NCBI GenBank assembly: GCA_947853665.1
Contig: CANTXF010000064.1
Coordinates: forward strand, 1-48,848
Origin: an uncultured Deferribacterales bacterium
GTDB lineage: Bacteria > Chrysiogenota > Deferribacteres > Deferribacterales > Mucispirillaceae
Direction of reading: 5' to 3'
DNA length: 48,848 nucleotides
The position numbers and the translations under genes were made by a program. Below, one piece after another: positions 16,616-25,211 of the stretch (its first letter is position 1; each line of letters starts with the position of its first letter). Below the pieces are notes generated by a model. It was not told the DNA's origin. It was given only the letters and a program-made list of their open reading frames with translations, and did no database searches.

Positions 16616-17902
16616 ATGAAAAAACTGCTTATACCGGCGGCGCTGCTCCTGTCCGCCTTATCTCTATCCGTAAGCGCGGACAACGAAACGGCCGTGCCGG
16701 GCGCCGCGGTCACGAAGGTCTACTCCGTTAAAGCCGACGAAGTTATAACCTCCAGCACGGCAGACCTTATTAAGGACGCAATAAAAACCGCCGCGGCGGA
16801 TAATCTTTCCATGCTGATGATAGAGCTTAACACTCCCGGCGGAATACTGGACGCCACAAGAACAGCCGTGCAGCATATCATGGCAAGCCCAGTGCCCGTA
16901 ACGGTGTACGTCGGGCCATCCGGCGCGAGAGCCGCCTCGGCCGGGATATTTATTACCATGGCGGCCGATTTTGCCGTAATGGCTGAAGGCACCAATATCG
17001 GAGCCGCCCATCCCGTTGTGGCGGGAGGCGAGGATATAAAGGGCGATATGCGCAAAAAAGTCGAAAACGACACCGTTGCTTTTATACGCTCCATAGCGGA
17101 AAAACGCGGGCGCGACATGAAAACCGCCGAAAAAATGGTCATGGAATCCACAAGCTACACGGCTGCGGAAGCCCTTAAACTCAAAATAATAGACGCGGTA
17201 ACCTCGGAAAAAACCGGCATAGAGGATCTGCTCAAAAAACGCTTCGACATAAAGGGCGAAATAGAGATCGTGCCGGTGGAAGCCACCTTTATGCAGTCCG
17301 TATATAAATTTCTGGCAAATCCCGATATTCTGGCCGCCCTGCTTTTCCTGGGCATAGTGATGATAGCCCTCGAATTTAAAATGCCAGGCACCTTTATTTT
17401 CGCGGGGCTCGGCGGGCTGTGCCTTGTGGTTTTCGCCATAGGGGCGAACATAATACCCGTAAACTACCTGGCTTTTCTGCTTATATTGGGCGGTTTCGCC
17501 CTGCTTACTGCGGAGATTTTCGTTACCAGCTTCGGCCTGCTTACGATAGGCGGCATAGTATGCCTGCTTTTCGGCCTGCGTATGCTTTTCGACAGGGCGG
17601 GCAGCGCCGGAATAAGCGTATCCCTCTGGTTTATGATAGCTATAACCGCCATAGTGGCGGCGATAGCACTGCTGATAGGCCGCCTTGTGATAAAAGACTT
17701 TAAACGCAGGCCCGCAAGCGGCATGGAAACCATGCTGGATAAAAAGGCGAAAATCCTCGACTGGGAAAACGGCGAAGGCCATGTGGCGATCTACGGCGAA
17801 ATATGGAACGCCAGAGGCCGGGGCGATTTTGAGGAAGGCGAGGAAGTAATAATAGAAAATTACGGGGACATGGTCCTGACGGTGCGGAAAAAAGATAAAT
17901 GA
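16616..17902 (+). CDS. NfeD-type ClpP-class membrane serine protease
   Basis: A 428-residue full-length NfeD protein. A signal peptide (1-21) leads to a ClpP/crotonase-fold protease domain with the substrate-strand NTPGG and the probable nucleophile S108 in ARAASAG. The general base is probably Lys147 or Lys148 (KKVENDT), as in archaeal 1510-N. Four hydrophobic helices follow (about residues 225-365), then a cytoplasmic OB-fold C-terminal domain. Relatives cut membrane proteins of the stomatin/SPFH family and are usually encoded next to them. No SPFH gene is seen here. Instead it overlaps the radical SAM gene by four bases. Confidence 0.9.
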   Translation: MKKLLIPAALLLSALSLSVSADNETAVPGAAVTKVYSVKADEVITSSTADLIKDAIKTAAADNLSMLMIELNTPGGILDATRTAVQHIMASPVPVTVYVGPSGARAASAGIFITMAADFAVMAEGTNIGAAHPVVAGGEDIKGDMRKKVENDTVAFIRSIAEKRGRDMKTAEKMVMESTSYTAAEALKLKIIDAVTSEKTGIEDLLKKRFDIKGEIEIVPVEATFMQSVYKFLANPDILAALLFLGIVMIALEFKMPGTFIFAGLGGLCLVVFAIGANIIPVNYLAFLLILGGFALLTAEIFVTSFGLLTIGGIVCLLFGLRMLFDRAGSAGISVSLWFMIAITAIVAAIALLIGRLVIKDFKRRPASGMETMLDKKAKILDWENGEGHVAIYGEIWNARGRGDFEEGEEVIIENYGDMVLTVRKKDK

Positions 17903-19065
17903 GGCCCGTGGCCTTCGTCCGGGACAGGGTAAACAAACACTCCGTAAGGGCGCTTACCGCCGCCTTTGAAAAATGGTTTCCGGAAAGGGATTATAAAGTC
18001 CTTACCCCGGAGGAGGTTTTTTCCTCCGCGGATAAATCGAGCCTGGCTCTCGTATCCTACGCGACGGGAGCCGCGCCTTATTACAGAAATTTCGCGGAAA
18101 GGCTGAAAGAACTGCGCCCCGACATAAACACGGCCTGCGGAGGGCCGCATCCCAGCGCGAGGACGGCGGAGGCCCTTTCGCTTTTCCACGCCGTATGCGA
18201 AGGCGAGGGCGAAATATCGATAAAGGATATTGTGGAGCGGGCGGACGATTCCTCCGTTTCCGGCCTTATAAAAGGCGTCCGGGTGGAAAATCTGGACGAT
18301 TTTAACGTGTTTCCGCGCAGAATGATCTCTCTCGGCCCCATAGAGATAATAAGGGGCTGCCCTTCAAGATGCGCCTACTGCCAGACGCCCCAGCTTTTTC
18401 CCGGCAGGCTCCGCATGAGAAGCCCGGAAGTGGCGGCGGAAGAAATAAAATTCGCCCTGAGCCGCAAAGGCTTTGCAGACGCCAGATTTATCGCTCCGGA
18501 CGCTTCGTCTTATTATTACGATAAAGGCGTAAATATAGACGCCATAGAAAAATTTTTGACGACCGTAAGGGGCGTATTAGGCGGCAGGGGCAAGCTGTTT
18601 TTCGGCACGTTCCCATCCGAGCTGGACCCGGCGGGAGTAACCGGGGAGCTTGCCGACCTGCTTGTAAAATACTGCGACAACAAGATCATAGTTCTGGGGC
18701 TTCAAAGCGCCTCCGAAAGGATGAAAAAAGCAATGACCCGCCGCAGCGGTCTGGAGGATACGGAAAAAGCCATAGGCCTGCTTCTCGGAAAAGGCTTCGA
18801 AATAATAATAGACCTTATTTTCGGCCTTCCTTATGAGGACGAAGAAAGCTATAATGAAACTTATAAATTTATAGAACGCTGGCGCGGCCGCGTAACCATA
18901 CACGCCCACCCTTTCGACCCTCTGCCCGGAAGCAGATGGGAAAACGAAACGCCCACCAAAGTCCCGGAACGGCTCATAAAGCTGGTACGCTCCCTCGAAG
19001 GCATAGGGCGGGTATTCGGCAGAACGGAGAAAAGAGACGCCGCAAAAGCCTGCGCAAAGGGGTAA
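17899..19065 (+). CDS. B12-binding-like radical SAM protein, MJ_1487-like
   Basis: A 388-residue radical SAM enzyme. The N-terminal 130 residues form a Rossmann-like domain of the B12-binding type (ALVSYATGAAPYYRNF and GGPHPSAR), though the cobalamin DxHxxG ligand motif is not evident. The radical SAM cluster motif is GCPSRCAYC with C154, C158 and C161, followed by the SAM-binding strand and IDLIFGLPYEDEESY. It most resembles the TIGR04013 (MJ_1487) family of unknown function; that assignment is from memory of the pattern. The ATG overlaps the preceding stop (ATGA), so it is coupled to the NfeD-type protease gene. Confidence 0.8.
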   Translation: MRPVAFVRDRVNKHSVRALTAAFEKWFPERDYKVLTPEEVFSSADKSSLALVSYATGAAPYYRNFAERLKELRPDINTACGGPHPSARTAEALSLFHAVCEGEGEISIKDIVERADDSSVSGLIKGVRVENLDDFNVFPRRMISLGPIEIIRGCPSRCAYCQTPQLFPGRLRMRSPEVAAEEIKFALSRKGFADARFIAPDASSYYYDKGVNIDAIEKFLTTVRGVLGGRGKLFFGTFPSELDPAGVTGELADLLVKYCDNKIIVLGLQSASERMKKAMTRRSGLEDTEKAIGLLLGKGFEIIIDLIFGLPYEDEESYNETYKFIERWRGRVTIHAHPFDPLPGSRWENETPTKVPERLIKLVRSLEGIGRVFGRTEKRDAAKACAKG

Positions 19066-19069
19066 ATAA

Positions 19070-19327
19070 ATGTCCAAAATAAAAGAATTGCAGCAGTTCC
19101 CCACCATATTTACGTTTAAAATAGTCGTGGAATCCGGAGACGAATTTAAGGAACCGGTAAAAAAACTTTTCGATCTGCCGGATAAGGAAGTGGAGATAAA
19201 AGAAACGGAAAGCACCGGCGGAAAATACGTGAGCTTCTCCATAACCACCGTTATAATGGATTATGAGGAGCTGGAAAAATTTTATAAAGAAATAAGCATG
19301 CTGAAAGGGCTTAAATTTTACGTATAG
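19070..19327 (+). CDS. DUF493 (YbeD-like) protein
   Basis: An 85-residue ACT-like small protein of the DUF493/YbeD family, recognised from FPTIFTFKIVVESGDEF, the KETESTGGKYVSFSI strand and the closing YKEISMLKGLKFYV. In E. coli ybeD lies near lipB; the molecular role remains unclear. It begins four bases after the radical SAM gene and ends the run that starts at the DUF1858 gene. No clear terminator follows before the convergent comM gene. Confidence 0.85.
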   Translation: MSKIKELQQFPTIFTFKIVVESGDEFKEPVKKLFDLPDKEVEIKETESTGGKYVSFSITTVIMDYEELEKFYKEISMLKGLKFYV

Positions 19328-19455
19328 GCTGCGGACGGCAAAAGCCGGGCGGCTTTGGGGCCTTTACGGCATTAAGCCTCCGGTGAACGGGAACGGAGAA
19401 AGGGCCTTTAACGTGCTGCCATCATTTTTTAAGCCTTTTTTAAGCGGATGTCGGG

Positions 19456-20976
19456 CTACTCCCAGCCGGCCGTCCTTAACTGGAGGGCTTCCAGCAAATG
19501 GGCGGGCGCTATGCTTTCGCTTTCCCCAAGATCGGCTATGGTGCGGGCCGTTTTAAGAATCTTAGAGCAGGACCTGGCGGAAAGGCCGAATTTATCGAGA
19601 GCATTTTCAAGGAGCTTTTCGCATTTGCCGTCAAGGCGGCAGTAAAGGGCGGTTTGCTTTTCCGTCATGCGGGAGTTAAAGGCCGCTGCCCCGCCCGCGA
19701 ATCTGGCCCGCTGTATTTCATGGGCCGCCTCTACCCTCGAGCGCACCGCGGCGGAGCTTTCGCCTTCCTTCATACCCGTAAGGTCCTTATAATCCACGGC
19801 AGAAACGCGGACGTGCATATCTATCCTGTCCAGCATAGGGCCGGAAAGCCTGCCTCTGTATTTTTCTATCATGCCGGGCGTGCAGGTGCACTCCCTCTTT
19901 TTATCGCCGCTATATCCGCAGGGGCACGGGTTCATAGCGCCGACAAGCATAAAATCCGCAGGATAAGTTACCGTGCGGCTCGCCCGGGAGACGGTTACCT
20001 GCCTGTCCTCCAGGGGCTGGCGCAAAGCCTCCAGCACGTTCCTGCCGAATTCGAGCATTTCGTCCAGAAACAGCACGCCGCCGCTGGCTATGCTTACGTG
20101 GCCCGGCTTCGACAAAGCGCCACCGCCTATAACGGACGCTCCGCTGGCCGTATGGTGAGGGCTTACGAAGGGCCTTTTGGACACCAGCCGCCCCCGCTCC
20201 CTTAAAAGGCCTGCGGCGGAATGTATTTTAGTGGCGCGGAGAGCCTCCGCCATAGACATTGGAGGAAGTATAGTAGGCATACGGCGGGCGATCATGGTCT
20301 TGCCGCTTCCGGGAGAGCCTATAAATATTATATTGTGCATACCGGCGGCTGCGATCTCCGCGGCCCGGCGCACCGCCATTTGCCCGCGTATTTCGGAAAA
20401 ATCCGTATCATAGGAAGGATAAAGGGCCTTCGCCCCGTCTCTTTTTACAGGCTCCCTGTCCACGCCGCCGCGAAGAAAGGACACGGTTTCCCCCAGAGTG
20501 TCGAAGGAATAGACGTCCAGCCCTTCTATAAGGGCCGCTTCCGAAGCGTTGGCGGAAGGCACCAGAGCCCTTTTAAGCCCGGCCGCAGCTCCAGCCTCCG
20601 CCATGGAAATGACCCCGGAAACGCCCCTTAACCTGCCGTCAAGCGACAGTTCGCCAAGAATAAGCGTGTCATTAAGGCTTTCGGCGGGCAGGTTTTCCGT
20701 GGCGGCAAGAAGCCCCAAGGCTATGGGCAGGTCGAAATGAGTGCCCTCTTTCCTGAAATCGGCGGGAGCCAGATTTATGGTTATGGGCCGGGCAAAAATA
20801 TTATATTCCAGATTTTTAAGGGACGAACGCACCCTGTCGCGGCTTTCCTTAAGAGCGCCTTCGGCAAGGCCCACGACGGAAAAGGAAGGCAGACCGGCGG
20901 AGGCGGCGTCCGCCTCCACGTCCACTATTACGCCGTCTATACCCAAAAGGCTGGCGGAGGATACGCGGGCGAACAC
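19456..20976 (-). CDS. comM: YifB/ComM-family AAA+ ATPase
   Basis: Mg-chelatase-like AAA+ protein of 506 residues. An N-terminal ChlI-like/Lon-like S5 fold domain (1-170) precedes the ATPase core with Walker A GSPGSGKT (220-227) and Walker B VLFLDEM. The zinc-like CPCGYSGDKKRECTC block and the C-terminal helical Mg_chelatase_C domain follow. ComM of Vibrio is a branch-migration helicase that helps integrate transforming DNA. The start is GTG at 20976, placed directly after the sppA stop with GGAAG upstream. No other competence genes are visible in the window. Confidence 0.92.
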   Translation of the reverse strand: MFARVSSASLLGIDGVIVDVEADAASAGLPSFSVVGLAEGALKESRDRVRSSLKNLEYNIFARPITINLAPADFRKEGTHFDLPIALGLLAATENLPAESLNDTLILGELSLDGRLRGVSGVISMAEAGAAAGLKRALVPSANASEAALIEGLDVYSFDTLGETVSFLRGGVDREPVKRDGAKALYPSYDTDFSEIRGQMAVRRAAEIAAAGMHNIIFIGSPGSGKTMIARRMPTILPPMSMAEALRATKIHSAAGLLRERGRLVSKRPFVSPHHTASGASVIGGGALSKPGHVSIASGGVLFLDEMLEFGRNVLEALRQPLEDRQVTVSRASRTVTYPADFMLVGAMNPCPCGYSGDKKRECTCTPGMIEKYRGRLSGPMLDRIDMHVRVSAVDYKDLTGMKEGESSAAVRSRVEAAHEIQRARFAGGAAAFNSRMTEKQTALYCRLDGKCEKLLENALDKFGLSARSCSKILKTARTIADLGESESIAPAHLLEALQLRTAGWE

Positions 20977-21831
20977 TTAATATACTTCCGCCATATAGTA
21001 AAGACCGCCCCGGCTTCCTAAGATCCCATTAAGCCTGGAAGAAGCCTCGGCAAGCTTTTCCCACCATTTCTGCGGCTTAGGCACTTCATATATTTCAAGA
21101 TCCGGTATGTTAAGGACGGATTTCATATCCTGGAAAGCGTCCCGCCAGGAGCCGAGGCTGTCCACAAGGTTAAGCTCCTTTGCCATACGGCCGGTAAGTA
21201 TGCGGCCGTCGGCTATTTTGCGGACTTCCTCCTTGTCCATATTGCGCCTTGCGGCTACGGTAGTTATAAACTGGTCGTACATATCCATAACCACGGCCAT
21301 AAGGACTTCCCTTTCTTCCTCCGTCATGGGCCTGTCAGGGTTGCCCGCGTCTTTGAATTTGCCGCTTTTAAGCACCACGGATTTTATGCCCAGCATATCG
21401 AAAAGGCCTTCCGTATTCATCATGCTCATAATTACGCCGATGCTGCCGGTAACGGTGGAGGGCATGGCGTATATCTTATCGGCCCCGAGGCTCACAAGAT
21501 AACCGCCGGAAGCGGCCACCGGCCCCATAGCGGCGTAAACAGGCTTATCCACCGTAACTATATAGTCGTATATCTCGTTGCTGGGAGCCACGGCTCCGCC
21601 GGGAGAGTTTACCCTGATGATTATGCCCTTGACCCCGTCGTCCTTCTCAAGCTTCCGTATGCTTTCTATTACCGTCTGGCTGCCGAATATCTCGCCGTTA
21701 AAATCAAGAACGGCGACCCGGTTGCCGGAAACGGTATCGCCCTGCCCGAAGCCGGTCATAACGGCTATGGCTCTTGCGAATATTACCGCCAGTATAAGTA
21801 TCAATATTACCTTTAACGCTTTTTTAAACAT
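20977..21831 (-). CDS. sppA: Signal peptide peptidase SppA
   Basis: Membrane-bound serine protease that degrades cleaved signal peptides. The 284-residue short form has one N-terminal membrane anchor (residues 5-26), the strand IIIRVNSPGG, nucleophile S108 in AASGGYL, and a general-base Lys in SGKFKD (K158 or, more likely, K160). ATG at 21831 has CGGAGAA upstream. It lies directly ahead of comM with no gap, so the pair is probably one transcript, separated from rpsA by the terminator at 21969-22001. Confidence 0.93.
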   Translation of the reverse strand: MFKKALKVILILILAVIFARAIAVMTGFGQGDTVSGNRVAVLDFNGEIFGSQTVIESIRKLEKDDGVKGIIIRVNSPGGAVAPSNEIYDYIVTVDKPVYAAMGPVAASGGYLVSLGADKIYAMPSTVTGSIGVIMSMMNTEGLFDMLGIKSVVLKSGKFKDAGNPDRPMTEEEREVLMAVVMDMYDQFITTVAARRNMDKEEVRKIADGRILTGRMAKELNLVDSLGSWRDAFQDMKSVLNIPDLEIYEVPKPQKWWEKLAEASSRLNGILGSRGGLYYMAEVY

Positions 21832-21968
21832 TAAATTCTCCGGATAGTATCTTATCAGTTTTAATATTTAATCCTAAAGAACGCCGCCGCGCAAGGCAAA
21901 TCCCGCTTAAAAGACGTAATTTTTAAATAAGTCTCAAGGGGTATCCCTGCCCGCCGCCGTCATGCGGC

Positions 21969-22001
21969 AAAAAAAGCGGGGACGCTTTAAAACGTCCCCG
22001 C
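21969..22001 (-). terminator. Intrinsic terminator of the pheA-rpsA cluster
   Basis: On the minus strand a 9-bp stem (gcggggacg and its complement, 22001-21993 with 21984-21976) with an 8-base loop is followed by seven T residues (21975-21969). It lies 25 bases after the rpsA stop and separates it from sppA. Confidence 0.92.
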
Positions 22002-22026
22002 GGAAGATCTCTATCGGAAACTTAAA

Positions 22027-23700
22027 TTATTCCGGCTTGCCCAGCTTGTCTTTAAATATGGAGCCGAAGCTGAAAGCGTTGTCGTTATCCGCCAGCTTTT
22101 TCATATATTCCCTGGTTTCCCTTCTCTCGGAATCCTGAAGGTATTTTTTTATGGAAAGGATTACCTGCCTGTCCCTGCCGTCGGACTTTATAACGACCGC
22201 CGTTACGTTGTCGCCCGCCTTAAACTGCTCCAGCGAAGGATTGGCCGGGTCGAGATCCGCTATGGCGATAAAGCCTTTCATTTTAAGAGGCAGCTCCACT
22301 TCAAGGCCCTGCTTCGTAACGTTAGCTATCGGCGCTTCTATCACCTTGCCGGAAGGCAGGAGCTTGCCCAGCTCTTTCCAGGGGTTGGCTTCAAGCTGCT
22401 TTATGCCCAGGCTTACCCGCTCCCTTTCTTCGTCTATGTGGAGGATTTTAGCTTCCACCTGATCGCCCGCCTTGTAGGACTCGTTCAGATCGCCCGGTTC
22501 GTCCGTCCAGGAAATGTCCCCTTTGCGTATAAGGCCGTCTATAAAGCTGCCGAAATCCACAAAAAGGCCGAAATCCGTAACGTTCTTTATTACGCCCTTA
22601 ACCACGGAGCCTTCCGGCTGGGTGGCTTTAAGGGTATGCCACGGGTTTTCGCTCAAATCCTTTACGGACATAACGACGCGCTTATGTTCGTTGTCGTAAT
22701 CCAATACGCGGCCTTCGACCACGTCTTTAATATTGAGGGAGGAACGGGAGTTTTTAAGCCAGCTCAGCTCCTCGTTGGGAACGAAACCGTCTATCCCCGG
22801 CTCTATCTCAAGAACGTAGCCCGCCCGCTTGCGGGTAACTACCGTGCCTTTAACGCTTTCCCCTATGGGATATTTGGAAGCCGCCCCGTTCCACGGGTCC
22901 TCCGTAAGCTGCTTCATGCCCACGGCGATTTTATTTTCATCGTGCTTCACCTCAAGAACCACGACTTCCACCTGATCTCCCTCCGCGAGATATTTGGAAG
23001 GATTCCTTACGCGGCCCCAGCTTATCTCGTTTCTGTGGAGGAAACCGTCCACGGCTCCGAAGCTGACGAAAGCGCCGTAATCCTTTATGGTTTTTACCAC
23101 GCCCTTAAGCCTGTCTCCCGTCTGAACGGAGGCAAAAAACTCTCCCTTCTGTTTCTGGGCCTCGTCCAGCAGGTAAAGCCTGGGGGAAACCAGGGCGGAC
23201 CTTTTCCTTCCGCCGAATTTAAGAACCTTAGCCGGCATGGTCTTGCCGATATAGTCTTTAGGGTCCGCGTTTTTAACGCGCAGGTCTATATGGTTGTCCG
23301 GTATAAAGGCGTCGATCTCGCCGATCTTGCCTGTGTATCCCTTATCCACGTGGGCAAGGATCTTTACCTGGACGGGCTTTTCGTCGGTGGAAGCGTTTTT
23401 AATGCTGTCCCAGTCGGATTTTTCGTTAAGTGACCTGCGGGAAAGCTGAACGTAACCGCCCCCCGCGAAACTTACAACAGCCAGCTCGACAGTATCGTTT
23501 ACCTTCAAATCTTCGTCGAATTCGGACCTTGAAACGACGCCCTCGGTTTTATAGCCGAAATTTACAAGAACCTCGTCTCCGTTAATCTGCGCCACCGTAC
23601 CTTGGACAATCGACCCTCTCTGGGGCTGCTGGAGAGATTCTTCGATAAGGGCTTCAAAGTCCTCCATCATTTCTTCTCTGTTTTTGCTTTCTTCACTCAT
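22027..23700 (-). CDS. rpsA: 30S ribosomal protein S1
   Basis: Ribosomal protein S1, which binds mRNA leaders and feeds them to the 30S subunit. The 557-residue length and six consecutive S1 (OB-fold) domains match the long Gram-negative form. Repeating units are visible as GDRLKGVVKTIKDYGAFVSF, GSVVKGVIKNVTDFGLFVDF and similar starts about 85 residues apart, each ending in a V-x-V or I-x-V-G-[MI]-K strand. The ATG overlaps the ispH stop by four bases, so S1 is the last gene of the long aromatic cluster and is ended by a strong terminator. Confidence 0.96.
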   Translation of the reverse strand: MSEESKNREEMMEDFEALIEESLQQPQRGSIVQGTVAQINGDEVLVNFGYKTEGVVSRSEFDEDLKVNDTVELAVVSFAGGGYVQLSRRSLNEKSDWDSIKNASTDEKPVQVKILAHVDKGYTGKIGEIDAFIPDNHIDLRVKNADPKDYIGKTMPAKVLKFGGRKRSALVSPRLYLLDEAQKQKGEFFASVQTGDRLKGVVKTIKDYGAFVSFGAVDGFLHRNEISWGRVRNPSKYLAEGDQVEVVVLEVKHDENKIAVGMKQLTEDPWNGAASKYPIGESVKGTVVTRKRAGYVLEIEPGIDGFVPNEELSWLKNSRSSLNIKDVVEGRVLDYDNEHKRVVMSVKDLSENPWHTLKATQPEGSVVKGVIKNVTDFGLFVDFGSFIDGLIRKGDISWTDEPGDLNESYKAGDQVEAKILHIDEERERVSLGIKQLEANPWKELGKLLPSGKVIEAPIANVTKQGLEVELPLKMKGFIAIADLDPANPSLEQFKAGDNVTAVVIKSDGRDRQVILSIKKYLQDSERRETREYMKKLADNDNAFSFGSIFKDKLGKPE

Positions 23701-24536
23701 CTGCTGACCTCTAGTATGTATTCACGCACCCGGCATACGAAACTTTTGGGGGTGCTGGCCCCCGCGGTAAGCCCGACCTTTGAAACGCCGCGGAATATCT
23801 CCTTGTCCAGCTCTTCCGGCGTTTCTATATGGTAGGTTCTGCCGCAGATTTCTTTGCACAGGTGGTAGAGCCGTGTAGTGTTGGCGCTGTTCTTTCCGCC
23901 TACCACTACCATAACTTCAACCTGTTCCGCCAAAGCCGCCGACGCTTTCTGCCTGCGGGCCGTGGCGCTGCATATGGTGTTTGCCACCGTTAATTCTTCG
24001 CACTTGCCACGCAGTATAGCAGATATTTTTTCAAAAATCTCGTTATTTTGCGTGGTTTGGGCAAGAAATCCGTAAGATTTTCTGTAAGGCAGGTTTTCAG
24101 CTTCGGCGGCGCCCGCGATAACGAAGCACTCGCTCTCCGCGTAGCTTACTATGCCCTTTACCTCCGGGTGCCTTTCCTCTCCCAGCACCACTACGGAGCC
24201 GCACCTGACAGAAAGCTCCCTGGCCTGCTCCTGCGCCTTCAATACGAAAGGGCAGGTGGCGTCTATGACCTCGGCGGCCTTTCCGTTCAGAAGCTCCCTT
24301 ACGCCCTTTTCCACCCCGTGGGACCTTATTACGACGTTCATATCCGATTCCGCCTCATCCGGGGAGTTTATCACGGCGACGCCCTTTTTCTCCAGGTTTT
24401 CCACTACCTGAGGGTTATGTATTATAGGGCCGCATGTAACGACCCTCTCCTTTTCCCCGGCCGCCTTTATAACCACCTCTATGGCTCTTTCCACGCCGAA
24501 GCAGAAACCGGAAAAATCCGCCGTAAGCACTTCCAT
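23697..24536 (-). CDS. ispH: 4-hydroxy-3-methylbut-2-enyl diphosphate reductase
   Basis: Last enzyme of the MEP isoprenoid pathway, an iron-sulfur protein that makes IPP and DMAPP. The three cluster-ligating cysteines are C12 (FCFGVERAIE), C95 (DATCPFV) and C189 (NTICSAT). The HPQ-like IIHNPQVV and SHG motifs and the TTQN strand are present. At 279 residues it is a normal short-form IspH with no S1 fusion, although in some bacteria IspH is fused to S1 and here rpsA follows with a four-base overlap. It shares one base with cmk. Confidence 0.95.
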   Translation of the reverse strand: MEVLTADFSGFCFGVERAIEVVIKAAGEKERVVTCGPIIHNPQVVENLEKKGVAVINSPDEAESDMNVVIRSHGVEKGVRELLNGKAAEVIDATCPFVLKAQEQARELSVRCGSVVVLGEERHPEVKGIVSYAESECFVIAGAAEAENLPYRKSYGFLAQTTQNNEIFEKISAILRGKCEELTVANTICSATARRQKASAALAEQVEVMVVVGGKNSANTTRLYHLCKEICGRTYHIETPEELDKEIFRGVSKVGLTAGASTPKSFVCRVREYILEVSR

Positions 24537-25195
24537 CAGTTTCCGCCCCTTTCGGCCTCTATCATGCGGCCGATATGTTCCGCCACCTGCTCCAGAGTAA
24601 GGCCCGTGGTATCCAGCAGCGCGGCGTCATCAGCCCTTTTGAGGGGCGAGCATGGTCTTGAAGAATCGGCTTCGTCCCTGCGCTTTATGCTTTCAAGCAC
24701 TTCCTCGTAGGAAGGGGCCTCCGGCTTGCCCTCCCATTCGGCAAAGCGCCTTTTGGCGCGCTCCTCCGCCGTTGCGGTAAGGAACACCTTTATATCCGCT
24801 CCGGGAAGCACTACGGTGGTAATATCCCGGCCTTCCATGATAACGTCGTTTCCTTCCGCGTATTTTCTCTGCTTTTCCGTAAGCACGGCGCGCACCCGCG
24901 GGTTAGCCGCCACGCGGGAAACGGCCCCGGAAATGGCGGGCGTGCGGATAGCCGCCGTAACGTCCCAGGTTTCCCCGTCTTTGGAAAGGGCCAGCCTGCG
25001 GCCGTTTTCGGAAAAAATAAAATCAACCGCCTCAAGGCGGCGGGGCAGGTCCTCGTCGGTAAATTTTAGAGAGAACCAGGTGGCGGCCCTGTACATGGCC
25101 CCCGTGTCCAGATAAGTAAGGCCGTATCTGTTGGCCAGCATTTTGCAGACCGTGCTTTTGCCGCTGCCTGCCGGGCCGTCTATCGCTATCTGCAT
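24536..25195 (-). CDS. cmk: Cytidylate kinase
   Basis: Phosphorylates CMP and dCMP to the diphosphates. The 219-residue protein begins with the P-loop GPAGSGKS (7-14), followed by the family blocks YLDTGAMYRA, MEGRDITTVVLPGADIKVFLTA and RRDEADSSR. Length is normal. It starts 17 bases after aroA and overlaps ispH by one base. The cmk-rpsA neighbourhood is conserved in many Gram-negative bacteria, here with ispH between them. Confidence 0.95.
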   Translation of the reverse strand: MQIAIDGPAGSGKSTVCKMLANRYGLTYLDTGAMYRAATWFSLKFTDEDLPRRLEAVDFIFSENGRRLALSKDGETWDVTAAIRTPAISGAVSRVAANPRVRAVLTEKQRKYAEGNDVIMEGRDITTVVLPGADIKVFLTATAEERAKRRFAEWEGKPEAPSYEEVLESIKRRDEADSSRPCSPLKRADDAALLDTTGLTLEQVAEHIGRMIEAERGGN

Positions 25196-25211
25196 GAAAA
25201 TTCCCCCGGGA

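Noticed and set aside
19328-19455. Terminator between the DUF493 gene and comM
   Set aside because: T-runs are present (around 19425-19442) but no adjacent GC-rich stem could be drawn on either strand.
22027-24536. IspH-S1 fusion protein
   Set aside because: ispH has its own stop and rpsA its own ATG with a four-base overlap; the two are separate genes.
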